NCBI RefSeq assembly: GCF_000377785.1
Contig: NZ_KB898724.1
Span: forward strand, 372,001 to 436,000
Length of the DNA stretch: 64,000 bases
Reading direction: 5' to 3'
Source of the DNA: Thioalkalivibrio sp. ALJ24
Lineage (GTDB): Bacteria; Pseudomonadota; Gammaproteobacteria; Ectothiorhodospirales; Ectothiorhodospiraceae
Shown: piece by piece, positions 27,760 to 36,757 of the stretch
Layout: every line of letters starts with the position of its first letter
How positions within the stretch are numbered: the first letter of the stretch is position 1
Position numbers and translations under genes: made by a program
The notes under the pieces: model-generated
The model's input: the letters and a program-made list of their open reading frames with translations, nothing else
Told to the model about the DNA's origin: nothing
The model's database searches: none

Positions 27760-30561
27760 TTACGAATGTTTTTGGTTGGCGGCCAGTGGTGTCAATGGCC
27801 CGCCGCCGGCGGCGAGTGCCTCGATGGTGTCGATCGGGGCGGGGCGCCCGTACAGGAACCCCTGGAAGTGCCAGCAGCCGAGGTGCATCAGGAAGGCGCG
27901 CTGCTCCTCGGTCTCCACCCCTTCGGCGATCACGTCCAGCCGCAGGGTGGTGGACAGGTTGACGACCATCTCGGCGATCGCGGCGTCGTTGGGATCGTCG
28001 AGGATGTCGCGCACAAAGGACTGATCGATCTTCAGCTGCGACAGCGGCAGCCGCTTGAGGTAGGCCAGCGACGAGTAGCCGGTCCCGAAGTCGTCCAGCG
28101 CAAAGCCGATCCCCAGCTCGCGCAGCCGCTGCATGTTGGCGATCGCGTGTTCGATGTCCTCGAGGAGCATGCTCTCGGTGATCTCGAGCTTCAGCCGGTC
28201 GCCGGGCGCCCCGGTCTCCTGCAGCATGGCCGCCAGCTCGTTGACGAAATGGCCGTGCCGGAACTGCCGCGCACTCACGTTCACCGACAGGATCAGGTCG
28301 CGCAGCGCCGGGTCGTGCTGCCAGCGGGCCAGCCGCCGGCAGGCCTCTTCCAGCACCCGCTGGCCGATGATCACGATCAGGCCGGTCTGCTCGGCCACCG
28401 GGATGAACTCCGCCGGCGAGATCGGCCCGCGCTCGGGGTGCGGCCAGCGCAGCAGCAGCTCGGCACCCACCGGCCGGTCGTCACTGTTGACCTGTAGCTG
28501 GCAGTGGACCTCGAATTCGTCCCGGCGCAGGGCCTCGCGCAGCTCCGCCTCGAGCCGGAAACGGGCTTCCACGGCACGGTGCAGCTCCGGGTCGTAGAAG
28601 CGTACGGTGTTGCGCCCGGCGTTCTTGGCCCGGTACATCGCGAGGTCGGCCTGCTTGAGGACCTCCTGGACCCCGATGTCCTCACCGTCGAACAGGGTGG
28701 CGCCGACGCTCGGGCTGACATGGCGATCCTGCCCGCCGATCGGGAACGGTTCGCGCATCAGTTCGATCAGCTTGCGGCCGACGGCCTCGGTCTCGGCCGC
28801 CGCACGGTCGCGGTCCGGATGCAGGCCGTTGAGCACCAGCACGAATTCGTCGCCGCCCAGGCGTGCGAGGGTGTCGGTCTCGCGGGTGGAGGTGCTCAGG
28901 CGTGCGGCGACCTGCTGCAGCAGTTCGTCGCCTACCGCGTGCCCCAGGGTGTCGTTGATGTCCTTGAAGTTGTCCAGATCGAGGAACACGGCCGCGCCGT
29001 GCATTCCGGTCCGATGGGCATGCGCCAGGGCCTGATGCAGGCGGTCATGCAGCAGGGTCCGGTTGGGGAGGTGCGTCAGGTTGTCGAAAAACGCCAGACG
29101 GCGGACCTCTTCCTCGGCGCGCTTGCGGGCGTTGATGTCCATCAGGGTCCCGAACAGCGCGGTTACGCGGCCGCGTTCGTCGCGGCGCGTGCTGGCGAAC
29201 ACGCGGACCCAGCGGGCGTCGCCGTCGCGGGTCCGCAGCCGGATCTCCTCGGCGAAGTCGCGGTCTTCCTCGCTCTGCATCAGGGCCTGGCAGATCCGAT
29301 CGGCCTCGTTCGGGTCCTCGGCGACGATGAATTCGCGCAACGGGCGGCCCAGACTCTCGTGGACCGGAAAACCGGTCAGCTTTTCCCAGGCGGGGTTGAG
29401 CAGGGTCCAGCGGCCCTCGGCATCGGTGCGGAAGATCACCTCGGAGATGTTGTTGACCACCTCCTCGTAGCGGGATTCGCTCTCATGCAGCGCGGCGGCG
29501 GCCTGTCGGTGCGCGGTGATGTCCAGGGTCAGCCCGCGCAGGACCGGGCGTGCCTGTTCGTCCGCGGCCCAAGAGAGGATGTCGCGCAGCCAGATCCAGT
29601 GACCGTCGCGGTGGCGGAATCGATAGTCCACCATTCTGGGCTGTTTCGATGCATCGCGCGAGACCTCCTGCACCCGGCGCAGGTCCTCGGGGTGGATGCG
29701 GCGGACCCGCAGTCCGGCCAGTGACAGGCGTTCGACCGGGTAACCCAGCAGGTGGCGGGTGTCACCGGCGACGAACTCCCAGCCACCGGTCTGCGGGTTG
29801 GCTTCCCACAGGATCGCATCGGCCCCGGCGAGCATGGATTCGAGGCGCGCGACCGAATGGTTGAGCTGCCGGTTCTGCTGGCGGATCTCGTCCTGAGTGA
29901 TCTCCAGATGGGCGGCGACGTTGTTGAAGGTGCGGGCGAGGTCGCCAAATTCATCGTTGGAGGTGACCTCCACGCGGTAGTCCAGTTCCCCCTCCTGCAG
30001 GGCCTGACCGCCCTGCTTGAGCCGCCGCAGGCGACGGGTGACGACCAGGCTGAACAGCGTGGCGGCGAGAATGGACAGCGTGAGCACGCCCACCGCCAGG
30101 GCGATGTTGCGCTCCATCAGATCGGTGGCGAGTGCATCGATGTCATCGGTCGAATAGCCGACGACGATCGAACCCAGGTACTGTTCCGCCAGTTCCACCG
30201 GGATGCGCATCTCCAGCTCGCCGGGTTCCTGGCGCAGGCCCTCGTCCAGCGGAAGGTCGCCCGGGACCGAGCCGGCCTCGGCCATGGCCCGTGCCTCGGC
30301 ATCCTTGACCACCGCATACTGCAGGGTGGTGTCCTGTTTCAGCTCGTCCAGCATTTCCTGCAGCATGCCCGGATCGGCATAGGCCAGTCCCGGGCTGAGG
30401 GCGGAGCCCAGCAGCCGGGTCTGCTGATCTGCGAAGCGTTCCAGCACCTCGTCCTGATTGTCGCGGATCTGAGTGGTTCCGCTGACGATCAGCACGGTGA
30501 TCATCACGGCCTGGATGGCGACCGTACCGATCGCGATCTGCGCGGCGAAATTCAGGCGCAT
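27760..30561 (-). CDS. Membrane sensor with HAMP, two PAS, GGDEF and EAL domains
   Basis: 933 residues. A membrane helix (9-29), a periplasmic sensor of about 120 residues, a second helix (152-174) and a HAMP domain (175-225) are followed by PAS domains at about 245-355 and 362-480. The GGDEF domain has intact GGDEF (569-573) and an RETD inhibitory site (560-563) five residues before it. The EAL domain has ELL (701-703) and the catalytic NVSARQF, EITES, DDFGTG, KID and EGVET segments, so both c-di-GMP synthesis and breakdown are possible. It is the last gene of the PhnD-DoxX operon, so the periplasmic binding protein may feed its sensor. Confidence 0.93.
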   Translation of the reverse strand: MRLNFAAQIAIGTVAIQAVMITVLIVSGTTQIRDNQDEVLERFADQQTRLLGSALSPGLAYADPGMLQEMLDELKQDTTLQYAVVKDAEARAMAEAGSVPGDLPLDEGLRQEPGELEMRIPVELAEQYLGSIVVGYSTDDIDALATDLMERNIALAVGVLTLSILAATLFSLVVTRRLRRLKQGGQALQEGELDYRVEVTSNDEFGDLARTFNNVAAHLEITQDEIRQQNRQLNHSVARLESMLAGADAILWEANPQTGGWEFVAGDTRHLLGYPVERLSLAGLRVRRIHPEDLRRVQEVSRDASKQPRMVDYRFRHRDGHWIWLRDILSWAADEQARPVLRGLTLDITAHRQAAAALHESESRYEEVVNNISEVIFRTDAEGRWTLLNPAWEKLTGFPVHESLGRPLREFIVAEDPNEADRICQALMQSEEDRDFAEEIRLRTRDGDARWVRVFASTRRDERGRVTALFGTLMDINARKRAEEEVRRLAFFDNLTHLPNRTLLHDRLHQALAHAHRTGMHGAAVFLDLDNFKDINDTLGHAVGDELLQQVAARLSTSTRETDTLARLGGDEFVLVLNGLHPDRDRAAAETEAVGRKLIELMREPFPIGGQDRHVSPSVGATLFDGEDIGVQEVLKQADLAMYRAKNAGRNTVRFYDPELHRAVEARFRLEAELREALRRDEFEVHCQLQVNSDDRPVGAELLLRWPHPERGPISPAEFIPVAEQTGLIVIIGQRVLEEACRRLARWQHDPALRDLILSVNVSARQFRHGHFVNELAAMLQETGAPGDRLKLEITESMLLEDIEHAIANMQRLRELGIGFALDDFGTGYSSLAYLKRLPLSQLKIDQSFVRDILDDPNDAAIAEMVVNLSTTLRLDVIAEGVETEEQRAFLMHLGCWHFQGFLYGRPAPIDTIEALAAGGGPLTPLAANQKHS

Positions 30562-30602
30562 GCCGTCAGGGGCGCGGGGCCGGGGTCCGGGGTGGCCGGG
30601 CG

Positions 30603-30995
30603 TCAGCCACGATTCAGGGCATAGCGGCCGGCCCCGGTCAGCGCGAGGGCGACGGCGGCGAACAGGAACATCCCCTGCAGTTCCAGCGCCCAGCCGCCGT
30701 GAGCCGTCAGGTCGGTCAGTTCGTCGGCATGCGCCAGTGCGATGGCGAACACCATGTTGATCGCGATCAGCAGCGCGCCGATGCGGGCATAAAGCCCGAG
30801 AATCACCATCACCGGGGCCAGCACCTCGCCGATGTAGACGCCCCAGGCGACGATCGCGGGCATGCCCGCATCCACCACCATGGACTCGATGCCTCCGACC
30901 CCGCCGAGGATCTTGTCGATGCCGTGCAGCAGCATCATCACGCCCAGCGCGAGGCGCAGGATCAGTTTGCCGATGTCATCCAGTGTGCTGTCCAT
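30603..30995 (-). CDS. DoxX family membrane protein
   Basis: 130 residues with four hydrophobic helices. It starts with ILRLALGVMMLLHGIDKILGG, the DoxX-family signature, and has GLYARIGALLIAINMVFAIALAHADEL in the middle. Members range from thiosulfate:quinone oxidoreductase subunits to poorly understood redox-stress proteins. With no DoxA-like partner here, thiosulfate oxidation is only a possibility. It is 23 bases downstream of the PhnD-like gene and 41 bases upstream of the GGDEF/EAL gene, so all three are one operon. Confidence 0.82.
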   Translation of the reverse strand: MDSTLDDIGKLILRLALGVMMLLHGIDKILGGVGGIESMVVDAGMPAIVAWGVYIGEVLAPVMVILGLYARIGALLIAINMVFAIALAHADELTDLTAHGGWALELQGMFLFAAVALALTGAGRYALNRG

Positions 30996-31018
30996 GATGT
31001 TCTCCCGTCGGGGCGGTG

Positions 31019-31945
31019 TCAGTTCGGGTTTTCGGGCGCATTTTCAGGGGCCGGTTCGCCCTGGTGTTTCAGGACCGATTCCATAGACGGGACAAGGGTG
31101 GGGATATCATCCATGCCAGAGGCCTCGAAGCCGCGATGGCCGATGCGTCCCAGACGTTCCCGGCCATCGGGCGAGTCGTCCAGACCGGCGAGTTCCTCCG
31201 CCAGCTCCGGCCCTGCGGTCAGCCGGTCATCATGCGCCATGATGACGGCGCCCGGAAATGGAGCGGTGCGCAGCAGCATGCGTACGAGCTGGCCGTCCTC
31301 CAGCGAGACCAGGCGGCCGGCATCCGGGCGCGGGGACCGCTCCGCCCCGGGGTCGTCGTCCACTACCATGACCGCGGCCTCCGCAAGCCCGCGGTCCATG
31401 GCCATCAGGGCCGTATCGTGGTGGGGATAATAGAGATACTCGGGCCGTTTTTCCGCCAGTGGTATCTCCAGCAGCGAGCGCACGGCCACCGCCCCCATGC
31501 TCAGCCGGGGCGGCGACGCGATGGTCCGTCCACCGAGCTGGTCCACCGACCCGACCCCGGAATCCACCGGGGTCACGACCAGTGCCGACAGCCGGTCGGA
31601 GGCTGCGACCAGCGGGCGATAGCCGCCTTCTTCGCGGGCGTGGCGGACCAGATGGGCCCCGGTCAGAAGCAGGTCGTAGTGGCCCTCGGCAGTGCGCTTG
31701 ATGAAGGTCTCGAAATCGCGCGCCGTCTCGATGACCACCTCGCGTTCGAGGGTCCCGGCCAGCCAGTCGCGCAACGGCGCGTAGCGCTGAAAGAGGGTCC
31801 TGGGCGTGGCAAACGGGAGGATGCCCAGGGTCACGGGGTCGGCCGCGCTTCCCTCGGCCGGCTGCGCGGACGCCGACATCGCGCCGGGCAAGGCGAAGAT
31901 GGCCAGCAGGAGGAGGGCGGACAGCAGCGAGGGAGGGCGGGGCAT
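31019..31945 (-). CDS. PhnD-like periplasmic substrate-binding protein
   Basis: 308 residues. A signal peptide (LLSALLLLAIFALPGAMSASA) precedes a type 2 periplasmic binding fold of the phosphate/phosphonate group: LGILPFATPRTLFQRYAPLRDWLAGTLEREVVIETARDFETFIKRTAEGHYDLLLTGAHLVRHA. The start at 31945 has GGAG seven bases upstream; an earlier Met does not. No transporter ATPase or permease is next to it. Instead it heads an operon ending in a c-di-GMP sensor, so it probably signals ligand to that protein rather than importing it. The ligand is unknown. Confidence 0.82.
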   Translation of the reverse strand: MPRPPSLLSALLLLAIFALPGAMSASAQPAEGSAADPVTLGILPFATPRTLFQRYAPLRDWLAGTLEREVVIETARDFETFIKRTAEGHYDLLLTGAHLVRHAREEGGYRPLVAASDRLSALVVTPVDSGVGSVDQLGGRTIASPPRLSMGAVAVRSLLEIPLAEKRPEYLYYPHHDTALMAMDRGLAEAAVMVVDDDPGAERSPRPDAGRLVSLEDGQLVRMLLRTAPFPGAVIMAHDDRLTAGPELAEELAGLDDSPDGRERLGRIGHRGFEASGMDDIPTLVPSMESVLKHQGEPAPENAPENPN

Positions 31946-32204
31946 CGACGGCTCCGGTGCGCGAAGCATTTCCCCTCAGAGTGTAGTGGAAGCGCGTCAG
32001 CGGCCGCAGCGCCTCAGTTGGGTGGTACAGGCTCGACGGATTGTTGACGCATCGGAGGGTCCGGGGGTGTCCGGTGGTTGCGAGTGTCGGATGTCCGTCG
32101 GTTCGGAGGGCCTCCGCAGCGACGAATGGGTGGTCCGGATCTTGCTCCGGTTCCGGTAAACCGGCACGGCCGGCGTGCATCGCCGCGCCGCGACAGGAGC
32201 AAGC

Positions 32205-33287
32205 ATGACACAGTGGCTGGATGGATTGGCGAGCACCCTGCTGGGGGCGCTGGAGGCGCTGACGCCGATTACGGTGATCGGTGCGTTTTCCCTCGGGCTG
32301 CTGGTCCTCTTCGGGCTGGCGCTGGGGGCGATGGTGCTGGGTCGCGCGGCCCGACTGCAGGCCGCGGCCCCGGCGCTGCTGACCACGCTGGGCATCCTCG
32401 GGACGTTCCTCGGGGTGGCGATCGGGTTGCTGGATTTCGATGCGGCACGGGTGGAGGCGTCGGTGCCGGCCCTGCTGGAAGGGCTGAAGCTGGCCTTCGT
32501 CACCAGCATCGTGGGCATAGCGCTGGCGGCCCTTTTGCGCCTGCTGCAGGTGCTGCGTCCCCAGCCGGCGGCCGGGAATGATCCGGATGTGGCCGGGGGC
32601 GAGGGCGCCGCGGGCGGCAACGCGTTGCCACAGGATCCGACCCTGGTGCCGGAGCTGCTGCGTGAACAGCGTGATGCGATGCAGGCGGTGGCGCAGCGGC
32701 TGGAGGCCATGGATCGCGGCCTGGAGGAGCGTCAGCAGCGCCAGCATCGCGAGACCCTGGAGGCCCTGGAGGGCCTGGCCGAACGCATGAGCGAGATGAG
32801 CAGCGGCCATCTGGTGGCCGCCCTGGAGCAGGTGATCCGCGACTTCAACACCCGCCTTGGCGAACAGTTCGGCGAGAATTTCCGCCGCCTGGATGCCTCG
32901 GTGGGCCGCCTGCTGGAGTGGCAGGGGCAGTACCGCGACCAGATGGAGGAACTGCGGCGGGCCTTCGATCAGGCCCGCGAGGGCATGGAGCACTCCGGCG
33001 CCAGTCTGGAGAAGCTGACCGATCAGGCCTTCCGTATCACCCGGCACGTGGAGGATCAGGAATCGACGCTTTCCAGCCTGCGCCGCGAGACGGTGGAGCT
33101 GGAGGCTCTGCTGGGTTCCATCGCGGCGCTGCGTGACCGTGCGACCGAGGCCTTCCCGGCGATGGATGCGCGGCTGGAGGGCATGCTCGAAAGCCTCGAG
33201 AACGCGATCGAGGCCGGACGGGCGGCGCAGGCCCGCTGGTCGTCGGATGGCGAGCGCAGCATGGCGGTGGCCGGGGGTCGTTCGTGA
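32205..33287 (+). CDS. MotA/TolQ/ExbB-type motor stator resembling ZorA
   Basis: 360 residues, start behind GACAGGAGCAAGC. Three membrane helices (about 20-46, 57-76 and 93-117) enclose TTLGILGTFLGVAIGLLDF, the motif that ZorA and other MotA-like proteins share. A cytoplasmic tail of about 240 residues (118-360) is nearly all coiled coil, as in ZorA but shorter. Such proteins form a pentamer around a MotB/ZorB dimer and turn when protons or sodium flow. It overlaps the OmpA-domain gene by four bases (GTGA). No ZorC, ZorD or ZorE is present, so it is called only by similarity of plan. Confidence 0.75.
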   Translation: MTQWLDGLASTLLGALEALTPITVIGAFSLGLLVLFGLALGAMVLGRAARLQAAAPALLTTLGILGTFLGVAIGLLDFDAARVEASVPALLEGLKLAFVTSIVGIALAALLRLLQVLRPQPAAGNDPDVAGGEGAAGGNALPQDPTLVPELLREQRDAMQAVAQRLEAMDRGLEERQQRQHRETLEALEGLAERMSEMSSGHLVAALEQVIRDFNTRLGEQFGENFRRLDASVGRLLEWQGQYRDQMEELRRAFDQAREGMEHSGASLEKLTDQAFRITRHVEDQESTLSSLRRETVELEALLGSIAALRDRATEAFPAMDARLEGMLESLENAIEAGRAAQARWSSDGERSMAVAGGRS

Positions 33288-34108
33288 TCCTGCGACGGCT
33301 GTTCGCCCGGCACAGGCCCGCCACGGGGGACACCGCCTCCGAGCAGGGCTCGCAGTGGCTGGCGGTGGCCGACCTGATGGCCGCACTGATGATGATCTTC
33401 CTGTTCATCGCGGTGCTGCACATGGTGCAGGTCGAACGCTCGCAGGCGGCGCAGGAGGAGACGCGCAGCGAGGCGCTGGCGCTGCGTGATGCGATCCACG
33501 CGGCCCTGGCGGACGAGTTCGCGGAGGATCTGGAGCGCTGGAACGCCGAACTCGACCGCGAGGATCTGACCCTCAGCTTCCGCGAGCCGGAGGTGCTGTT
33601 CGAACAGAGTTCGGCGAGCATCCGCCCGCGCTTCGAGACCATCCTCGAGGACTTCATGCCGCGTTATGCGGAACGGCTGCGGCCGTTTGCCGGGGTGATC
33701 CGCGAGGTCCGCATCGAGGGGCATACTTCCAGCGAGTGGGCCGGCGCCGAGGACGCGAGCGAGGCCTATTTCGCCAACATGGACCTGAGCCAGCGGCGCA
33801 CCCGCTCGGTGCTGGAGTTCGCCTGGGGGCTGGACGGCCTGCGCGGGGAAGACTGGTTCCGTGACCGGGTCGCGGCGGTGGGGATGTCGTCTTCGCGCCG
33901 GGTGCTGGACGCGCAGGGTCGCGAGGACCGCGAGGCGTCGCGGCGGGTGGAATTCAGCGTGCTGACCGATTTCGAATCGCGCCTGCTGGGCGAGCAGGCC
34001 GGTGCGGGCGCGGATTCGGGTACGGGCGGCGGGCAGCTCAGCCCGATCCCTGCCCCCCTGCCCCTGCGGGGAGCGGCTCCGCCGACGGGGGCGCCGACGC
34101 CCGGATAG
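33284..34108 (+). CDS. MotB/ZorB-like protein with OmpA peptidoglycan-binding domain
   Basis: 274 residues from a GTG that overlaps the previous stop. One membrane helix (about 24-49) carries Asp30 in WLAVADLMAALMMIFLF, the position of the ion-carrying Asp of MotB and ZorB. A coiled stretch (50-90) leads to an OmpA-like domain (about 95-230) with LFEQSSASIRP, RIEGHTSSEW and NMDLSQRRTRSVL, for cell-wall anchoring. The last 40 residues are Gly/Pro-rich and disordered. They overlap the 3' end of glnD on the other strand by 71 bases. With its partner it should make a wall-anchored rotary motor unit. Confidence 0.78.
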   Translation: MILRRLFARHRPATGDTASEQGSQWLAVADLMAALMMIFLFIAVLHMVQVERSQAAQEETRSEALALRDAIHAALADEFAEDLERWNAELDREDLTLSFREPEVLFEQSSASIRPRFETILEDFMPRYAERLRPFAGVIREVRIEGHTSSEWAGAEDASEAYFANMDLSQRRTRSVLEFAWGLDGLRGEDWFRDRVAAVGMSSSRRVLDAQGREDREASRRVEFSVLTDFESRLLGEQAGAGADSGTGGGQLSPIPAPLPLRGAAPPTGAPTPG

Positions 34109-36749
34109 CCTCCACCAGCGCCGCACGCAGGCGTTCGCATTCCTCCGTGGTTAGCGGGCGGTCACCGTCGGTGGTGAGGGTGAAGCTGTCCTCCACCTGT
34201 TCCCCGGCGGTGGCGATGCGGGCGGTACGGATGTCGATGTCGTGCTCGCTCAGGACATGTCCGATGGTGGAGAGCAGACCCGGCCGATCCAGCGCACGGA
34301 TGCGCATGCGGGTGGTGCCGGTGGGCGACTCTTCCTCGAAATCCACCCGGGTATCCACGTCGAAGTGCTTCAGACGGCGCGGCAGCTGGCGCTGCACCGG
34401 GGCGGGCATCTCCGGGCCCTCACGCAGGACGTGGTTGAGGGTCGCGCAGATCTCCTCGGTGCGGTAACCCGATTCCACCGTCTGGCCGGCGCCCTCCAGC
34501 ACCAGGAAGGTGTCGAGGCTGTGGCCGTCGGCGGTGGTGATGATGCGGGCATCCACGATGTCCAGACCCAGCTGGGTCAGCGCGGCGGTGATCCGTGCGA
34601 ACAGCCGCGGGAGATCCTCGGCGTAGACGAAGACCTCGGTGCTGCCGCGCGAGGTACGCGGGCGCACCAGGACCAGCGGCAGATCGTCGAGATCGTTGTT
34701 CAGCAGGGCCTGGGTGTGCCAGGCGATCTCGTCGGGCGAATGGCGCAGGAAGTACTCGTCATCCAGGCGTTCCCACAGGCTGTCCGCGCGCTGTGCATCG
34801 ATGTCCTGTTGCGCCAGCAGTTCCAGGGCCTCGTCCCGGGTCTGGCGGATCTGCTCCTCGAGGTCCGGCGGGCGGTCCAGTCCGCGGTCGAGGACATTGC
34901 GCGTGGCATGGTAGAGGGTCTGCAGCAGTGAATCCTTCCAGCTGTTCCACATCTCGGGGTTGGTCCCGCGGATGTCGGCGATGGTCAGCAGATAGAGGAA
35001 ATTGAGGCGCTCCCGCGTACGCACCTCGCGGGCGAACTCCATCACCACGTCGGGATCGGAGATGTCCCGGCGCTGGGCAGTCAGCGACATCAGCAGGTGC
35101 GAGCGCACCAGCCAGGCCACCAGCCCGGCGTCCGTCTCGGACAGCCCGTGTTGCTGGCAGAAATGCAGGGCGTCGTGCGCCCCGAGTTCGGAGTGATCGC
35201 CGCCGCGGCCCTTCGCGATGTCGTGGAACAGCGCGGCCAGGACCAGGCGTTCGGGGCGTTCCAGGCCGGCGTGGATCTCGCTGGCCAGCGGGTGTTCGTG
35301 AGCGAACTCGGGCAGCGCCAGGCGGCGGGCGTTGCGCACCACGTGCAGGGTGTGTTCGTCGACCGTGTACACGTGGAACAGGTCGTACTGCATGCGCCCG
35401 ATGATGCGGCCAAAGGCGGGCAGGTAGTTGCCCAGCACGCCGTAGCGGTTCATACGTCGCAGCTGGCTGGTGATGCCGCGCGGGGCGCGCAGGATCGCCA
35501 TGAACAGGTCGCGGTTGAGCCGGTTGCGGCGGAAATGGCCGTCGATCAGGTGTCGGTGCGCCCGGATCAGGCGCACCGTGGAGGCGCGGATGCCCTGGAT
35601 TTCCGGGTACTGCTGGAGAATCCGGAACACCTCCAGCAACGCCGGCGGGTAGATCATGAAGACCTGGTCGTGGGCGACCTCGAGATAGCCGCCGCGGACC
35701 TGGAAGCGCGGATGGATGCGGTCGGGCTCCTGCAGCTGTTCCGGGTCGTCCAGGATCGCCTCGTTGAAATGCTGCAGCAGCAGCTCGTTGAGCCGTTCCA
35801 GGTCGCTGATGGTGCGGAAATAGCGCTGCATGAACTGCTCGACCGCACGATTCTGGTTCTGATCGACGAAACCGAAGGTGCTGGCCAGCTGACGCTGCAG
35901 GTCGAACAGCAGGCGGTCCTCGCGGCGTCCGGCCAGCATGTGTAGGGCAAAGCGCACTCGCCAGAGGAAATTCTGTCCCTCCGCCATCTCCTGGTATTCG
36001 CCCTCGCGCAGAAAGCCCAGCGAGACCAGTTCCTCGATCCGTTCGGCGCCGAAATGACGCTTGGTGACCCAGCCGATCATCTGGATGTCGCGCAGCCCGC
36101 CCGGACCTTCCTTGACGTTCGGTTCCAGACGGTAGGCGGTCTCGCCGAAACGGCGATGGCGGGCCTGCTGCTCGGCCAGCTTGGCGGCGTAGAAACTGCG
36201 CGAGTCCCACACCCGGTCGGCCTCGATCGCCGCGCGGAACTCGTTGAACAGGGCGAGGCTGCCGCTGAGATAGCGGGATTCGATCAGGTTGGTGACCACC
36301 GTGATGTCGTCGCGCGCCTCGCGGGTACAGTCGGCGATGCTGCGTACGCTGTGTCCCACCTCGATGCCGATGTCCCAGAGGAAGGTCACGAATTCGCCCA
36401 GGCGTTCGTCCAGGCGGGGGTCCCGTTCCGGGTCCTCGACCAGGATCTGGAGGTCGATGTCGGAGGCCGGGTGCAGCTCGCCGCGCCCGTAGCCCCCCAC
36501 CGCCACGAGGCACAGGCGCGGGTCGCCGGCCAGCCCGAACTGGGCCCAGATCAGGCACAGCAGTTCGTCGATGCGGCGGGCATAACCGAAGATCAGCTCT
36601 TCGATCGCCACGCCGTCGCGAAATCCCTGGTACTGCCGGTCCACCAGCGCGCGCCGGTACTCGCGAAAACGCGGGATGTCCCCGGGATGCCGGCTCAGGG
36701 CCTGGTAGTCATCGCCGGGGGCGGATTCCGGTGCGGCGGCGTGTGTCAT
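34038..36749 (-). CDS. glnD: GlnD, [protein-PII] uridylyltransferase / uridylyl-removing enzyme
   Basis: 903 residues. The nucleotidyltransferase site is VAVGGYGRGELHPASDIDLQIL, followed by the GlnD helical region, the HD hydrolase site LAALFHDIAKGRGGDHSELGA, and two ACT domains at the C-terminus (VFVYAEDLPRLFARITAAL and IRALDRPGLLSTIGHVL) that sense glutamine. It modifies PII according to nitrogen status. The start MTHAAAPE at 36749 is just 8 bases from the map stop; a 67-codon upstream extension is an antisense shadow of map. Its tail overlaps the ZorB-like gene. Confidence 0.95.
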   Translation of the reverse strand: MTHAAAPESAPGDDYQALSRHPGDIPRFREYRRALVDRQYQGFRDGVAIEELIFGYARRIDELLCLIWAQFGLAGDPRLCLVAVGGYGRGELHPASDIDLQILVEDPERDPRLDERLGEFVTFLWDIGIEVGHSVRSIADCTREARDDITVVTNLIESRYLSGSLALFNEFRAAIEADRVWDSRSFYAAKLAEQQARHRRFGETAYRLEPNVKEGPGGLRDIQMIGWVTKRHFGAERIEELVSLGFLREGEYQEMAEGQNFLWRVRFALHMLAGRREDRLLFDLQRQLASTFGFVDQNQNRAVEQFMQRYFRTISDLERLNELLLQHFNEAILDDPEQLQEPDRIHPRFQVRGGYLEVAHDQVFMIYPPALLEVFRILQQYPEIQGIRASTVRLIRAHRHLIDGHFRRNRLNRDLFMAILRAPRGITSQLRRMNRYGVLGNYLPAFGRIIGRMQYDLFHVYTVDEHTLHVVRNARRLALPEFAHEHPLASEIHAGLERPERLVLAALFHDIAKGRGGDHSELGAHDALHFCQQHGLSETDAGLVAWLVRSHLLMSLTAQRRDISDPDVVMEFAREVRTRERLNFLYLLTIADIRGTNPEMWNSWKDSLLQTLYHATRNVLDRGLDRPPDLEEQIRQTRDEALELLAQQDIDAQRADSLWERLDDEYFLRHSPDEIAWHTQALLNNDLDDLPLVLVRPRTSRGSTEVFVYAEDLPRLFARITAALTQLGLDIVDARIITTADGHSLDTFLVLEGAGQTVESGYRTEEICATLNHVLREGPEMPAPVQRQLPRRLKHFDVDTRVDFEEESPTGTTRMRIRALDRPGLLSTIGHVLSEHDIDIRTARIATAGEQVEDSFTLTTDGDRPLTTEECERLRAALVEAIRASAPPSAEPLPAGAGGQGSG

Positions 36750-36757
36750 CAGACAGC

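Noticed and set aside
30603-30995. Thiosulfate:quinone oxidoreductase subunit DoxD
   Set aside because: The DoxX fold is clear but there is no DoxA partner and the neighbours are signalling genes, so the specific name is not supported.
32205-34108. Complete Zorya defence system
   Set aside because: Only the two motor genes are present. No nuclease or helicase partner lies on either side, so the full system cannot be claimed.
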